NCBI RefSeq assembly: GCF_009833085.1 | Contig: NZ_QRBZ01000030.1 | Span: 1 to 40,583 of the forward strand | DNA from: Nitrosomonas oligotropha | GTDB lineage: Bacteria > Pseudomonadota > Gammaproteobacteria > Burkholderiales > Nitrosomonadaceae | Direction: 5' to 3' | Length of the DNA stretch: 40,583 nucleotides | In this document: positions 1 to 8,436 of the stretch, one piece after another | Layout: every line of letters starts with the position of its first letter | Position numbering within the stretch: the first letter of the stretch is position 1 | Position numbers and translations under genes: made by a program | Notes under the pieces: model-generated | The model's input: only the letters and a program-made list of their open reading frames with translations | What the model was told of the DNA's origin: nothing | Databases searched by the model: none

Positions 1-139
1 CCCTGAGATTTCTTACAAATAAAGCCAACTTTATGTGAAGTTTGTTTTGGTGTGGACATGGATTAAGAATCAAATGGAAGTGTAAGCGTTCTGCACAGCA
101 GCGAAGCGGGAGGCCTGAAAAATGAGAACGATAAGTGTA

Positions 140-364
140 TTAAGCAGTTACGGTAAAACGCGCGGCATCGATGATAGACCACAGATGAAAAATCCCGGCA
201 ATGACGGCAGGAATGATCAGTACCCAGAAAAAATAGCCGACAGCGGTGATCAAAAAAAACAGCAGCGCCGGGAGCACGCGCCCTTGAACCAATTGTCCCA
301 ATCCCGGTATAAAAAAGCTGCATACAGCCGCAACGACATTTCCACCCGATCCTTGCCCCGTCAT
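140..364 (-). CDS. Small TM2-like membrane protein, 74 aa
   Basis: Function unknown. The N-terminal half carries a PGLGQLVQGR stretch followed by two hydrophobic segments (about residues 33-50 and 50-64) and an IIDAAR end. This 'PGxGQ, small loop, two helices' plan resembles TM2-domain and related small inner-membrane proteins. The start is well supported: AAAGGA lies seven bases before the ATG. The ATG shares one base with the stop codon of the upstream membrane protein (TAATG), so the two are probably translationally coupled. The real-gene call rests on the ribosome binding site and coupling; the TM2 assignment is by resemblance only. Confidence 0.7.
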   Translation of the reverse strand: MTGQGSGGNVVAAVCSFFIPGLGQLVQGRVLPALLFFLITAVGYFFWVLIIPAVIAGIFHLWSIIDAARFTVTA

Positions 365-1092
365 TATTTTTCCTTTGTTATATTTTCATTCGGCTCGACG
401 CGCTGTATTGTAGCTTCATTTTTTAAAGAATGCTCGTATTCGATACCGATCATGTCGCCCGCCATTTTCTTTTCGCGGACCTCTTCCAAATCACCCAATT
501 TACTTAAACGTTGCGATGTATCGTGAATAAGTTCATCCAGTTTGACGGCAGACTCGGGAGTCAAGGTGTTATTTTTTTCGATTTCCAGTTTAAAGAAATA
601 CAAATTGTTGAGAAAATTACCGGTGATGTCCTGCACCGTGCGCATCGTCGCTTTCAGCACTCTTAATTTTTCTTCCCGCATTTCGATCTCTTTAACCGAT
701 TGCAGATACTTTAATCGCGCTTGATGCAATGCCGCCGTTTTATCCCGCTGTTTCAGCGCTAATATTGCGGTTAGCCAAATCACAAACAATGCCAGAAAAC
801 GATTGGTAAAAACTTGATAGAGCGGAATTTCACTGGGCGGCGATCCTAAATAACCGATGCCAACCAATACTGTACAGATGAAAGCGATGATGAGGGTAAA
901 GCGTTTCTCGGGGGATCTTAAAGAAATCAGCACAACAATGACGTAAAGAATACCGTTGGCAATACCGAGCGGAGTCGCAAAATCGATCAATAAAATGATC
1001 AGGGCAACCACTCCGCATTCCAGATAAACATTCCATTCGGTTGAATTAATGTTGTCTGACTGTTTTTCATCGCAGCGATTAAGATCTGACAT
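364..1092 (-). CDS. Four-helix membrane protein with a histidine-kinase-like dimerisation region but no ATPase domain
   Basis: This 242-residue protein has about four hydrophobic segments in its first 120 residues, then a charged coiled-coil region (about residues 120-215) that looks like the DHp helices of a sensor kinase: KATMRTVQDITGNFLNNLYF, then DTSQRLSKLGDLEEV. A clear phosphoacceptor His in an H-E/D context and the N, G1 and G2 boxes of an HATPase domain are absent, so it is unlikely to autophosphorylate. I start it at the ATG at 1092, with GAGA upstream, rather than the TTG at 1104. It runs into the 74-aa membrane protein with a one-base overlap. It could be a degenerate sensor or a scaffold; substrate and partner are unknown. 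Confidence 0.7.
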   Translation of the reverse strand: MSDLNRCDEKQSDNINSTEWNVYLECGVVALIILLIDFATPLGIANGILYVIVVLISLRSPEKRFTLIIAFICTVLVGIGYLGSPPSEIPLYQVFTNRFLALFVIWLTAILALKQRDKTAALHQARLKYLQSVKEIEMREEKLRVLKATMRTVQDITGNFLNNLYFFKLEIEKNNTLTPESAVKLDELIHDTSQRLSKLGDLEEVREKKMAGDMIGIEYEHSLKNEATIQRVEPNENITKEK

Positions 1093-1171
1093 TGAATATC
1101 TCAACTTAAGAATGTAATCATATTCTTACATTGCATAGTAAGCTAGAAATTAACCCTTATCAACCACAATA

Positions 1172-2086
1172 TTAATTCTTCGATTCGTCCAGCAATTTAG
1201 CTGCCTCTTTCAATAAAAATTCCCTGAAAGCATTGGCGACACTCGATAAGCGCTTATTTTTCCTATTTACGACATGCCAATAGCGGATAATCGGAAAACC
1301 TTGCACTTCAAGGATTTTTAAGCGGCCGGTCTCCAGCTCCAATTCTGCGGTATGCTGCGACATGATGCCCAATCCCATACCCGCTTGAACGGCTTGTTTG
1401 ATCGCTTCCGTGGTATCCGTTTCCATCCCTTTATTAATGTTGATTTTATGCGCGGCAAAAAACCGTTCCATAGCGCTGCGCGTTCCCGAGCCCGATTCAC
1501 GCACGAGAAAAGTCTCGTTGGCTAGGCGCTTAACCGGAATATTGTGCTCCTGGCATAATGGATGACTTGGCGGAGCCACAACCACCAGCGGGTTCTCCAT
1601 GAAAGATTCGCTATCGATATCGAGATTCTCGGGCGGTTGCCCCATAATCGCAAGGTCGATCAAGTTATCGGTCAATTGTTTTAGGACGGTTTCCCGGTTG
1701 GAAACATTCAAACTGACGGTCACACCGCGAAAGCGCTGACAGAACTTCGCCAATAAATGCGGCGCGAAATAATTGGCAGTGGTTACCACCGAGATATTCA
1801 ACTTCCCGCGTTCCATGCCTTTCAATTCGTCCAGCGCCACTTCCATGTCGGTCAATTGCTGCGAAATTGCCCGGCTGTATTGATACAGCTCGCGCCCTGC
1901 CTCGGTCAGATAAATTCGTTTACCCAAGTGCTCAAAAAGCGGTAAACTGATGTTGTCTTCCAGTTGTTTAATTTGCATGGAAACAGCGGGTTGAGTCAGA
2001 TGTAGTTCCTCAGCGGCGCGCGAATAACTCAAATGCCGGGCAACCGATTCAAATACCTTTAGTTGTCGCAAAGTAAGATGCAGCAT
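1172..2086 (-). CDS. cbbR: LysR-type transcriptional regulator CbbR
   Basis: CbbR activates Calvin cycle operons in response to metabolites. The 304-residue protein has the LysR winged helix-turn-helix at about residues 4-62 (LRQLKVFESVARHLSYSRAA, then LTQPAVSMQIKQLE), followed by the linker helix and a periplasmic-binding-protein-like effector domain (about 90-295, starting GKLNISVVTTANYFAPHLL). Length is usual for the family. It is divergent from cbbL with a 197-base shared region that holds an operator-like palindrome 15 bases from its own start codon, so it probably represses itself and activates cbbL. The assignment rests on both the sequence type and the position next to RuBisCO. Confidence 0.93.
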   Translation of the reverse strand: MLHLTLRQLKVFESVARHLSYSRAAEELHLTQPAVSMQIKQLEDNISLPLFEHLGKRIYLTEAGRELYQYSRAISQQLTDMEVALDELKGMERGKLNISVVTTANYFAPHLLAKFCQRFRGVTVSLNVSNRETVLKQLTDNLIDLAIMGQPPENLDIDSESFMENPLVVVAPPSHPLCQEHNIPVKRLANETFLVRESGSGTRSAMERFFAAHKININKGMETDTTEAIKQAVQAGMGLGIMSQHTAELELETGRLKILEVQGFPIIRYWHVVNRKNKRLSSVANAFREFLLKEAAKLLDESKN

Positions 2087-2101
2087 ATGTCAGCTCAGTA
2101 A

Positions 2102-2131
2102 GTTTATTATAAGTATAACCTTATTATAAAC
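2102..2131. promoter_or_regulatory. Probable CbbR operator: near-perfect inverted repeat
   Basis: The arms GTTTATTATAAG (2102-2113) and CTTATTATAAAC (2120-2131) form an inverted repeat with 11 of 12 positions matching and a 6-base spacer. The same region also contains a direct repeat of TTATTATAA at a 17-base period. It lies between the cbbR start and the predicted cbbL promoter, the usual place of a LysR recognition site. Binding by CbbR is inferred. Confidence 0.65.
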
Positions 2132-2146
2132 ATCAAAATTACTGAT

Positions 2147-2175
2147 TTGTTCTTATGGATAAATAGCGCTATAGT
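2147..2175 (+). promoter_or_regulatory. Predicted sigma-70 promoter of cbbL
   Basis: A TTGTTC -35 box (2147-2152) and a TATAGT -10 box (2170-2175) are separated by exactly 17 bases. The operator-like palindrome ends 15 bases upstream of the -35 box, consistent with class-I-like activation by a LysR protein. The leader to the cbbL ATG would be about 100 bases. Confidence 0.55.
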
Positions 2176-2283
2176 GCGTTCCATAGATTTGAGTAGTCAT
2201 GTTTGTTGTTTGTAACGCAATCTCCTCTCGTTTCTGTCTGTACTGTTGGCCGAAGTTGAGTGGAATTTAACTGGAGAAAAATT

Positions 2284-3705
2284 ATGGCCGTAAAAATATA
2301 TAACGCTGGTGTAAAAGAATATCGCCAAACTTACTGGACCCCTGATTACACGCCACTGGATACCGATCTTTTGGCATGTTTCAAAATTACACCACAACCC
2401 GGCGTGCCACGTGAAGAAGTTGCTGCAGCAGTAGCGGCAGAATCTTCCACAGGTACCTGGACCACAGTATGGACAGATCTGTTGACCGATCTGGATTACT
2501 ACAAAGGACGTGCTTATAAGATTGAAGACGTACCTGGCGATGACACCTGCTTCTATGCTTTCGTAGCTTACCCGATCGATCTTTTCGAAGAAGGTTCTGT
2601 AGTCAACGTATTGACCTCGCTGGTTGGTAACGTGTTTGGTTTTAAAGCATTGCGCGCACTGCGTCTGGAAGATGTCCGCTTCCCGATTGCCTACGTCAAA
2701 ACCTGCGGCGGACCTCCAACCGGTATTCAAGTAGAACGCGATCGCTTGAACAAATATGGCCGCGCATTGTTAGGTTGCACCATTAAGCCTAAGCTGGGTC
2801 TGTCTGCTAAAAATTATGGCCGTGCTGTATACGAATGTCTGCGCGGCGGTCTGGATCTGACCAAGGACGATGAAAACGTTAACAGCCAGCCGTTCATGCG
2901 TTGGCGCGATCGTTTCCAATTCGTAGTGGAAGCTTGCCAAAAAGCTGAACGCGAAACCGGAGAACGTAAAGGTCACTACCTGAACGTGACAGCACCAACC
3001 CCGGAAGAAATGTACAAACGTGCAGAGTTCGCTAAAGAATTAGGCGCGCCGATCATTATGCATGACTACTTGACCGGTGGTTTAACAGCTAATACGGGAC
3101 TGGCCAACTGGTGCCGCAACAACGGAATGTTGCTGCACATCCATCGTGCAATGCACGCCGTGCTCGACCGTAACCCGCACCATGGTATTCATTTCCGCGT
3201 TTTAACCAAAGTGCTGCGTTTGTCGGGTGGTGATCACCTGCACTCCGGTACCGTGGTAGGTAAACTGGAAGGCGATCGTGCAGCAACACTGGGCTGGATC
3301 GATACCATGCGCGACAAATTCATCAAAGAAGACCGCAGCCGCGGCCTGTTCTTCGATCAAGATTGGGGTTCTATGCCAGGCGTATTCCCTGTAGCTTCCG
3401 GTGGTATTCACGTTTGGCATATGCCAGCACTGGTCGCAATCTTCGGTGACGATGCTTGCTTGCAATTCGGTGGTGGTACTTTAGGCCATCCATGGGGTAA
3501 CGCTGCTGGCGCCGCTGCTAACCGTGTGGCATTGGAAGCTTGCGTTGAAGCGCGTAACCAAGGCGTTGAAATCGAGAAAGAAGGCAAAGCGATCTTGACC
3601 AAGGCAGCGAAAAGCAGTCCAGAACTGAAAATCGCCATGGAAACATGGAAAGAGATCAAGTTCGAGTTTGATACCGTTGATAAACTGGACATAGCCCACA
3701 AGTAA
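2284..3705 (+). CDS. cbbL: RuBisCO large subunit, form IA
   Basis: CbbL carboxylates ribulose 1,5-bisphosphate to two 3-phosphoglycerates in the Calvin cycle. The 473-residue protein contains the active-site stretch [17 protein letters not shown], with the carbamylated lysine at about residue 194, and the mobile loop 6 [12 protein letters not shown] with its lysine at about 327. The N-terminal sequence [22 protein letters not shown] is of the green-like form IA type. The ATG at 2284 is preferred over an in-frame ATG at 2260 because CTGGAG lies just before it and homologues begin MAVK. No carboxysome genes follow and cbbQ/cbbO do, which fits the cytosolic IAq subtype. The N-terminal motif contains more than 20 residues only as read here in parts; the family call is secure. 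Confidence 0.98.
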   Translation: MAVKIYNAGVKEYRQTYWTPDYTPLDTDLLACFKITPQPGVPREEVAAAVAAESSTGTWTTVWTDLLTDLDYYKGRAYKIEDVPGDDTCFYAFVAYPIDLFEEGSVVNVLTSLVGNVFGFKALRALRLEDVRFPIAYVKTCGGPPTGIQVERDRLNKYGRALLGCTIKPKLGLSAKNYGRAVYECLRGGLDLTKDDENVNSQPFMRWRDRFQFVVEACQKAERETGERKGHYLNVTAPTPEEMYKRAEFAKELGAPIIMHDYLTGGLTANTGLANWCRNNGMLLHIHRAMHAVLDRNPHHGIHFRVLTKVLRLSGGDHLHSGTVVGKLEGDRAATLGWIDTMRDKFIKEDRSRGLFFDQDWGSMPGVFPVASGGIHVWHMPALVAIFGDDACLQFGGGTLGHPWGNAAGAAANRVALEACVEARNQGVEIEKEGKAILTKAAKSSPELKIAMETWKEIKFEFDTVDKLDIAHK

Positions 3706-3718
3706 GCACTCTATAGCC

Positions 3719-3757
3719 AAGGAGAAAGGCTGATGATTAAATGCTGCTTTTCTCCTT
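3719..3757 (+). other. Intercistronic hairpin between cbbL and cbbS
   Basis: AAGGAGAAA (3719-3727) pairs perfectly with TTTCTCCTT (3749-3757), giving a 9-bp stem in the 78-base gap between the two RuBisCO genes. No T tract follows, so it is not an intrinsic terminator. It may protect the cbbL 3' end or guide processing. The Shine-Dalgarno-like AAGGAG inside the stem is not the one used by cbbS, which has TTAAGGAAAAATA before its ATG. Confidence 0.5.
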
Positions 3758-3783
3758 CATCTCACTAAAGTTAAGGAAAAATA

Positions 3784-4140
3784 ATGAGCGAAGTAATTGA
3801 TTACAAATCACGTGTTAGTGATCCAGCAAGCCGTAAATTTGAAACATTTTCCTATCTGCCTGCAATGGCCGACAAGGATATCAAGAAACAAGTGCAATAT
3901 TTAATCAGCAAAGGCTGGAACCCAGCGATCGAACATACCGAACCTGAGTATGTTATGGATTCCTACTGGTATATGTGGAAACTGCCTATGTTTGGTGAAA
4001 CTGATGTAGAACGCGTGCTGGCAGAAGCCGCCGCTTGTCATAAAGCGAATCCGAACAATCACGTCCGTTTGATTGGTTACAACAACTTTAACCAATCCCA
4101 AGGCACAGCCATGGTGATATACCGCGGCAAGACTGTTTAA
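3784..4140 (+). CDS. cbbS: RuBisCO small subunit, form IA
   Basis: CbbS caps the L8 core to form the L8S8 holoenzyme. The 118-residue protein shows the family core: [20 protein letters not shown] near the N-terminus, then [11 protein letters not shown], the [12 protein letters not shown] region, and the C-terminal [14 protein letters not shown] stretch. Length is typical for form IA. An AAGGA ribosome binding site stands seven bases before the ATG. It follows cbbL by 78 bases and is followed within 30 bases by a strong terminator hairpin, so cbbL and cbbS are probably the main transcript unit. Confidence 0.98.
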   Translation: MSEVIDYKSRVSDPASRKFETFSYLPAMADKDIKKQVQYLISKGWNPAIEHTEPEYVMDSYWYMWKLPMFGETDVERVLAEAAACHKANPNNHVRLIGYNNFNQSQGTAMVIYRGKTV

Positions 4141-4166
4141 GTAACAACGGGGTTCGAACCCGCAAG

Positions 4167-4203
4167 ACCCCCTTCACCCTTATTAGGGCAGGGGGTTTTT
4201 TTT
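4167..4203 (+). terminator. Rho-independent terminator between cbbS and cbbQ
   Basis: ACCCCC (4167-4172) pairs with GGGGGT (4191-4196); an inner CCCT (4177-4180) pairs with AGGG (4185-4188) around a TATT loop. A run of eight T follows (4196-4203). This is a classical intrinsic terminator placed inside the operon. Read-through would give a low level of cbbQO relative to cbbLS. Confidence 0.88.
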
Positions 4204-4258
4204 CACCGGAATTTATTGTGCAAATTTTCGATAAAGATAGTTCTCACAGGAGTTTGTC

Positions 4259-5065
4259 ATGAGCGATATCATCGACCAGTATCGTATTAAAAAAGAACCT
4301 TATTACCATTCCGTTGCAGATGAAGTAAAACTCTATGAAGCCGCCTATTCGGTACGCATGCCGATGATGCTGAAAGGCCCGACCGGCTGCGGCAAAACGC
4401 GCTTTGTCGAATACATGGCATGGAAACTGAAAAAACCACTGATCACCGTTGCTTGTAACGAAGACATGACCGCGTCCGATCTGGTCGGCCGTTTTCTGCT
4501 GGACGCCAACGGCACGCGCTGGCAAGACGGCCCGCTCGCCGTTGCCGCACGTTATGGCGCGATCTGCTATCTGGATGAAGTTGTAGAAGCACGCCAGGAC
4601 ACCACCGTGGTGATTCACCCGTTGACCGATAACCGCCGCGTATTGCCGCTGGAGAAAAAAGGCGAATTGATTCAAGCGCACGAGGATTTTCAGATCGTCA
4701 TTTCATACAACCCCGGCTATCAAAGTTTGATGAAGGATTTGAAGCAATCGACCAAACAGCGTTTCGGTGCGCTCGATTTCAATTACCCAAGTCATGACAT
4801 CGAAAGCGAAATCGTTGCCCACGAATCCGGTGTAGCCGTCGACATCGCCGAAAAACTGGTATCGATCGCGGAACGCGCGCGTAACCTCAAGGGACATGGC
4901 CTGGATGAAGGGATTTCAACCCGTATGCTGATCTACGCCGGCAGCCTGATCGCCAAGAAAGTCGATGCGCATGCGGCTTGCCGCGTAGCTTTGGTGCGTC
5001 CGATCACTGACGATCCGGATATGCGCGATGCGCTGGATGCGGCTGTCAGCACGTTTTTTAATTAA
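4259..5065 (+). CDS. cbbQ: AAA+ RuBisCO activase subunit CbbQ (MoxR family)
   Basis: CbbQ is the ATPase motor of the CbbQO activase, which removes inhibitory sugar phosphates from RuBisCO. The 268-residue protein has Walker A GPTGCGKT at residues 40-47 and Walker B AICYLDE at 101-107, followed by the VVEARQDT stretch of the MoxR/NorQ family. An AGGAG ribosome binding site lies eight bases before the ATG. It stands 118 bases after cbbS, behind the terminator, and 53 bases before cbbO. The NorQ/GvpN relatives are similar in sequence, but the position next to cbbLS and cbbO settles the assignment. Confidence 0.95.
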   Translation: MSDIIDQYRIKKEPYYHSVADEVKLYEAAYSVRMPMMLKGPTGCGKTRFVEYMAWKLKKPLITVACNEDMTASDLVGRFLLDANGTRWQDGPLAVAARYGAICYLDEVVEARQDTTVVIHPLTDNRRVLPLEKKGELIQAHEDFQIVISYNPGYQSLMKDLKQSTKQRFGALDFNYPSHDIESEIVAHESGVAVDIAEKLVSIAERARNLKGHGLDEGISTRMLIYAGSLIAKKVDAHAACRVALVRPITDDPDMRDALDAAVSTFFN

Positions 5066-5118
5066 AAACTGCTATCAGCAAATAGGTTGACTGTTCTGAA
5101 ACGTAAATAGGTGCTGCC

Positions 5119-7446
5119 ATGAGTATCAATCTGGACGATTACAAAGAATTGCTCGAGGATCTGGAGCCGGAATCGATTGAGCTACTCAATCATGCTTGGC
5201 CCGAAGTGGTTAAAACTTTTTCAGCGCGTGGATTGGATAATTATCTGAAAGGTGCATCGGCGATTCGCGGATTAGGGCGCGGGCGCAGCTTAGTGGATTG
5301 CTGGATCGACGAAATCCCATTAGTCGCTAAAGAAATTGGTGAAGATATTATCAGTGATCTGGCGACCACCGTGCTTTCGCTCGCCTCAAGAACTTCGGGC
5401 GCTGTCATTGAATTGGTGTTAGCCACTGCCCCGACTGCCGCCAAGCGTTTGGGCGATACACAGTTGTTCCAGAATTACCTGCAATTCCTGAATACGTTGA
5501 TCGCCCAGGCACCGCGCGGCATGCGTCCCATGCTTAACAAACTGGATATTCTATTCGGCCAGCTGACCCTCGGCGGCCTGCGCCGCTGGGCCATGTGGGG
5601 CGCGCACGCGCATCGCACCGACTACGAAGAGCAAATTCGTTATTTCGGACTCGAATCGAAGGAATCGCTCGCGGTATTGCAGAAAGAACGCAAAGGCACG
5701 CTGTTCGTTGATGTGCAACGGCGTATCAATATGTATCTACGCGCCTTGTGGGCACGTGATTTCTTTATGAAACCGACTTCCGGCGACTTTGAAACACGCG
5801 AAGGCTACAAACCGTTCATCGAAAACTATTTTATTCACCTGCCCGATGCTTACGATAGCTTCGGCGATATTTCCGCTACCGAAGTCTACCGCGCCGCTGC
5901 CGCCCATGCCGCCGCGCATCTGGTCGAAACCAAGGAGCCGATTTCCGCGGAAAGTTTGAATCCGCTGCAAATGGCGGTGATTTCCGTTATTGAAGACGCG
6001 CGCATCGAAGAATTATCGATCCGCCGTTTTCCAGGACTGCGCAAAACTTGGTCGGTGTTGCACGACGCAAACCCGGACATGAACGCCACCATGGGCGATT
6101 ATCTGAACCGTCTGGCACGCGCCCTGCTCGACCCGGATTACAAAGACAAGGATCCGTGGATCGCGGAAGGCCGCAAACTGTTCAAAGCCGCGCACGATAA
6201 GCTCAATAGCCACAAAACTTCGTGGGACATCGGCGTGCAGCTCGCACACAGTTTCATGGACAAAAAAATTCCCTACAACCCACGTACCGACGTGCTCACC
6301 GCGCCGTACCGCGACGACAACCGGTATTTCTGGGAATTCGAGGAATTCGACTTCAACAAATCGCTGTCCGCCGGATACGATGCGCCGAAACAAATACGCA
6401 AATACGTCAATGTGATGGAATTCGCCAACGAACTCGACGTGGAAACCGCCGGTGATGACGCCGAAGAAATCTGGGTCATGGGCACCGAATTCTTCCCGTA
6501 TGAAGACATGGGTGTATCGTACAACGATATGGAAGGCAAGGAGCCGGTCTCGGCACCCTATCACTATTCCGAATGGGATTACCAGATTCAACTGGAACGC
6601 CCGGATTGGGCGACGGTGCAGGAAAAACGCGCCAAAATGGGCGACATGCAATGCATCGACGACATCGCCAACCAGTACAAACGCGAAATCGCGCGCATGA
6701 AGTTCCTGTTGGACGCCATGCAACCGCAAGGCACGCGCCGTATCCGCAAACTGGAAGACGGCGATGAAATCGACATCAACGCCGCGATCCGTTCAATGAT
6801 CGACATCCGCATGGGCATGCAACCCGATCCACGCATCATGATGCGCTCGGTGCGCAAAGTGCGCGACATCTCGGTGCTGGTATTGCTCGATTTATCCGAA
6901 TCGACCAACGAGAAAGTCGCTGGGCATGATTACTCGGTGCTCGACCTGACGCGCCAAGCGACGGTATTGCTTGCCAACGCCATCAATAAAATCGGCGACC
7001 CGTTTGCCATTCACGGCTTCTGTTCGGATGGACGGCACGATGTCGAATATTTCCGCTTCAAGGATTTCGATCAACCCTACGACGAAACCCCGAAAGCCCG
7101 GCTCGCCGGCATGACAGGACAACTTTCAACCCGCATGGGTGCCGCGATGCGCCACGCCACGCATTACCTGAAATTGCAAAAATCGGCGAAAAAACTGCTG
7201 CTCGTCATCACCGACGGCGAACCGGCCGACGTTGATGTGCGCGACCCGCAATACCTGCGTCACGACACCAAAAAAGCGGTGGAAGAAGCCGGCCGCTCCG
7301 GCATCCTCACCTATTGTATGAGTCTGGATCCGCGCGCAGACCAATACGTCTCGCGCATTTTTGGCGAACGCAATTATCTGGTGGTGGATCATGTGGAGCG
7401 GTTGCCGGAAAAACTGCCGGTGTTGTATGCGGGCTTAACACGGTAA
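5119..7446 (+). CDS. cbbO: RuBisCO activase adaptor CbbO with C-terminal VWA domain
   Basis: CbbO bridges the CbbQ hexamer to RuBisCO through a von Willebrand factor A domain. The protein has 775 residues, usual for the family. The long helical N-terminal part begins SINLDDYKELLEDLEPESIE. The VWA domain occupies roughly residues 580-775 and keeps its metal site: DLSES at 591-595, a Thr in the LSTRMG region, and ITDGEPAD with Asp at 699. The sequence is intact, with no frameshift. The 3' 267 bases have a diverged second copy at 8437-8709. No clear terminator follows. Confidence 0.95.
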   Translation: MSINLDDYKELLEDLEPESIELLNHAWPEVVKTFSARGLDNYLKGASAIRGLGRGRSLVDCWIDEIPLVAKEIGEDIISDLATTVLSLASRTSGAVIELVLATAPTAAKRLGDTQLFQNYLQFLNTLIAQAPRGMRPMLNKLDILFGQLTLGGLRRWAMWGAHAHRTDYEEQIRYFGLESKESLAVLQKERKGTLFVDVQRRINMYLRALWARDFFMKPTSGDFETREGYKPFIENYFIHLPDAYDSFGDISATEVYRAAAAHAAAHLVETKEPISAESLNPLQMAVISVIEDARIEELSIRRFPGLRKTWSVLHDANPDMNATMGDYLNRLARALLDPDYKDKDPWIAEGRKLFKAAHDKLNSHKTSWDIGVQLAHSFMDKKIPYNPRTDVLTAPYRDDNRYFWEFEEFDFNKSLSAGYDAPKQIRKYVNVMEFANELDVETAGDDAEEIWVMGTEFFPYEDMGVSYNDMEGKEPVSAPYHYSEWDYQIQLERPDWATVQEKRAKMGDMQCIDDIANQYKREIARMKFLLDAMQPQGTRRIRKLEDGDEIDINAAIRSMIDIRMGMQPDPRIMMRSVRKVRDISVLVLLDLSESTNEKVAGHDYSVLDLTRQATVLLANAINKIGDPFAIHGFCSDGRHDVEYFRFKDFDQPYDETPKARLAGMTGQLSTRMGAAMRHATHYLKLQKSAKKLLLVITDGEPADVDVRDPQYLRHDTKKAVEEAGRSGILTYCMSLDPRADQYVSRIFGERNYLVVDHVERLPEKLPVLYAGLTR

Positions 7447-7574
7447 GGCGTTAGCAGGTTTTAAACATTCATGCGGCGCATTAATGGTACGATTAGGAAT
7501 ATTTAAATCGCCCGTAGCGGCTTTTAAATTAAAAACAATAACGTACCCTATCTTATATAAGAAGTGAGACAACA

Positions 7575-8285
7575 ATGAAAAATAATAAAATTTACTCATC
7601 CGTCATATTTGCATTGATACTTTCCGCGGGTATATCGAAAACCCATGCAGGCCCTGAAGAAATACCCGGAACAAACTTAACGGTCGATTTTGCAGAATCA
7701 GTGCTTTCCGGCGCCGGCCGCTTGATTCGTGCAACAAACATTCCGGTGCAATCCGCGGGAACCACCGTTTACTACGATGTAGAAATGGATTTCAGTACGT
7801 TAGCTGATGGCTCGTTCGGGGCAAAGCTTATTTCAGCGACACCGTCGACCGGCCCTGTTGCTCCGACTTCCGTCAGCACAATGAATTTCTTGCCTGGTAC
7901 ATATGCCGGCATTGTCTCAGGCGCACCAGCCGCGGCACTGCCTTGCTTTTTCTCACTAGAAGCCCCGTCGATCGGTGCGGATGGCCGCCGCACTTACCTA
8001 CTGACCATTACGTCCAGCGGAACCGGCTGTCCGGCGGGTGTCACTTCATACAGCTGGCAAACTGGCCCTGCAGCTAACAATAGTATTATCAGTTCAGGTT
8101 TTTCAAGAGAAGGCAGCAATTTTGAAACACAAAGCTCGCTGACCTATTCTTACGGCACGGAAATAAGCTCGGCAGGAGCGACCGTCAGAACACAGCAAAT
8201 TGGCAGCACATTAACAATTGAGCAAGTGAATAGCGTCGCATCAACTTTTTCCGGAGCAAAAAAACTTACCCTGATCAAGCAATAA
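7575..8285 (+). CDS. Hypothetical secreted protein, 236 aa
   Basis: I do not recognise this protein. It starts with a Sec signal peptide: positively charged MKNNK, a hydrophobic core (about 8-20) and a likely cleavage after THA, before GPEE. The mature part is rich in Ser, Thr, Gly and Ala and contains two cysteines (in ALPCFF and GTGCPA) that could form a disulfide in the periplasm. Predicted strands alternate with turns, suggesting a beta-rich fold. It begins 128 bases after cbbO with only a weak GAAGTGAG ribosome binding site. Position alone could suggest a link to cbb, but a secreted protein has no obvious role with RuBisCO. Confidence 0.75.
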   Translation: MKNNKIYSSVIFALILSAGISKTHAGPEEIPGTNLTVDFAESVLSGAGRLIRATNIPVQSAGTTVYYDVEMDFSTLADGSFGAKLISATPSTGPVAPTSVSTMNFLPGTYAGIVSGAPAAALPCFFSLEAPSIGADGRRTYLLTITSSGTGCPAGVTSYSWQTGPAANNSIISSGFSREGSNFETQSSLTYSYGTEISSAGATVRTQQIGSTLTIEQVNSVASTFSGAKKLTLIKQ

Positions 8286-8381
8286 TGCGTTGCAAGTCTG
8301 CTTGGCATTAGCACGATAGAGTGCACCGACGCCTGAAAGCGCAGCAATCCTGTTAATCGTGCACATCTATATACATTATAG

Positions 8382-8401
8382 ATTCCCGTCTTCGCGGGAA
8401 T
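8382..8401. repeat. dRS3-like short palindromic repeat
   Basis: ATTCCC (8382-8387), eight bases, then GGGAAT (8396-8401). This ATTCCC-N8-GGGAAT form is the same as the dRS3 repeat known from Neisseria and similar repeats dispersed in other betaproteobacteria. It sits 35 bases before the cbbO remnant. The repeat class is assigned by pattern only. Confidence 0.6.
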
Positions 8402-8436
8402 AACGATAGGCACGATAGGTCAATGGAGTAACACCT

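Noticed and set aside
2260..2283. Upstream in-frame ATG for cbbL
   Set aside because: The Shine-Dalgarno GGAG lies between this ATG and the one at 2284, and RuBisCO large subunits of this type begin MAVK.
4148..4163. GGGTTCGAACCC, a tRNA T-arm look-alike just after cbbS
   Set aside because: No D-arm, anticodon arm or acceptor pairing precedes it; the upstream bases are the cbbS coding end. It is a 12-base palindrome next to the terminator.
6013..6729. 238-codon frame on the minus strand within cbbO
   Set aside because: It is a shadow of a high-quality coding region; it has no start signal and a composition rich in His, Val and Arg typical of antisense frames.
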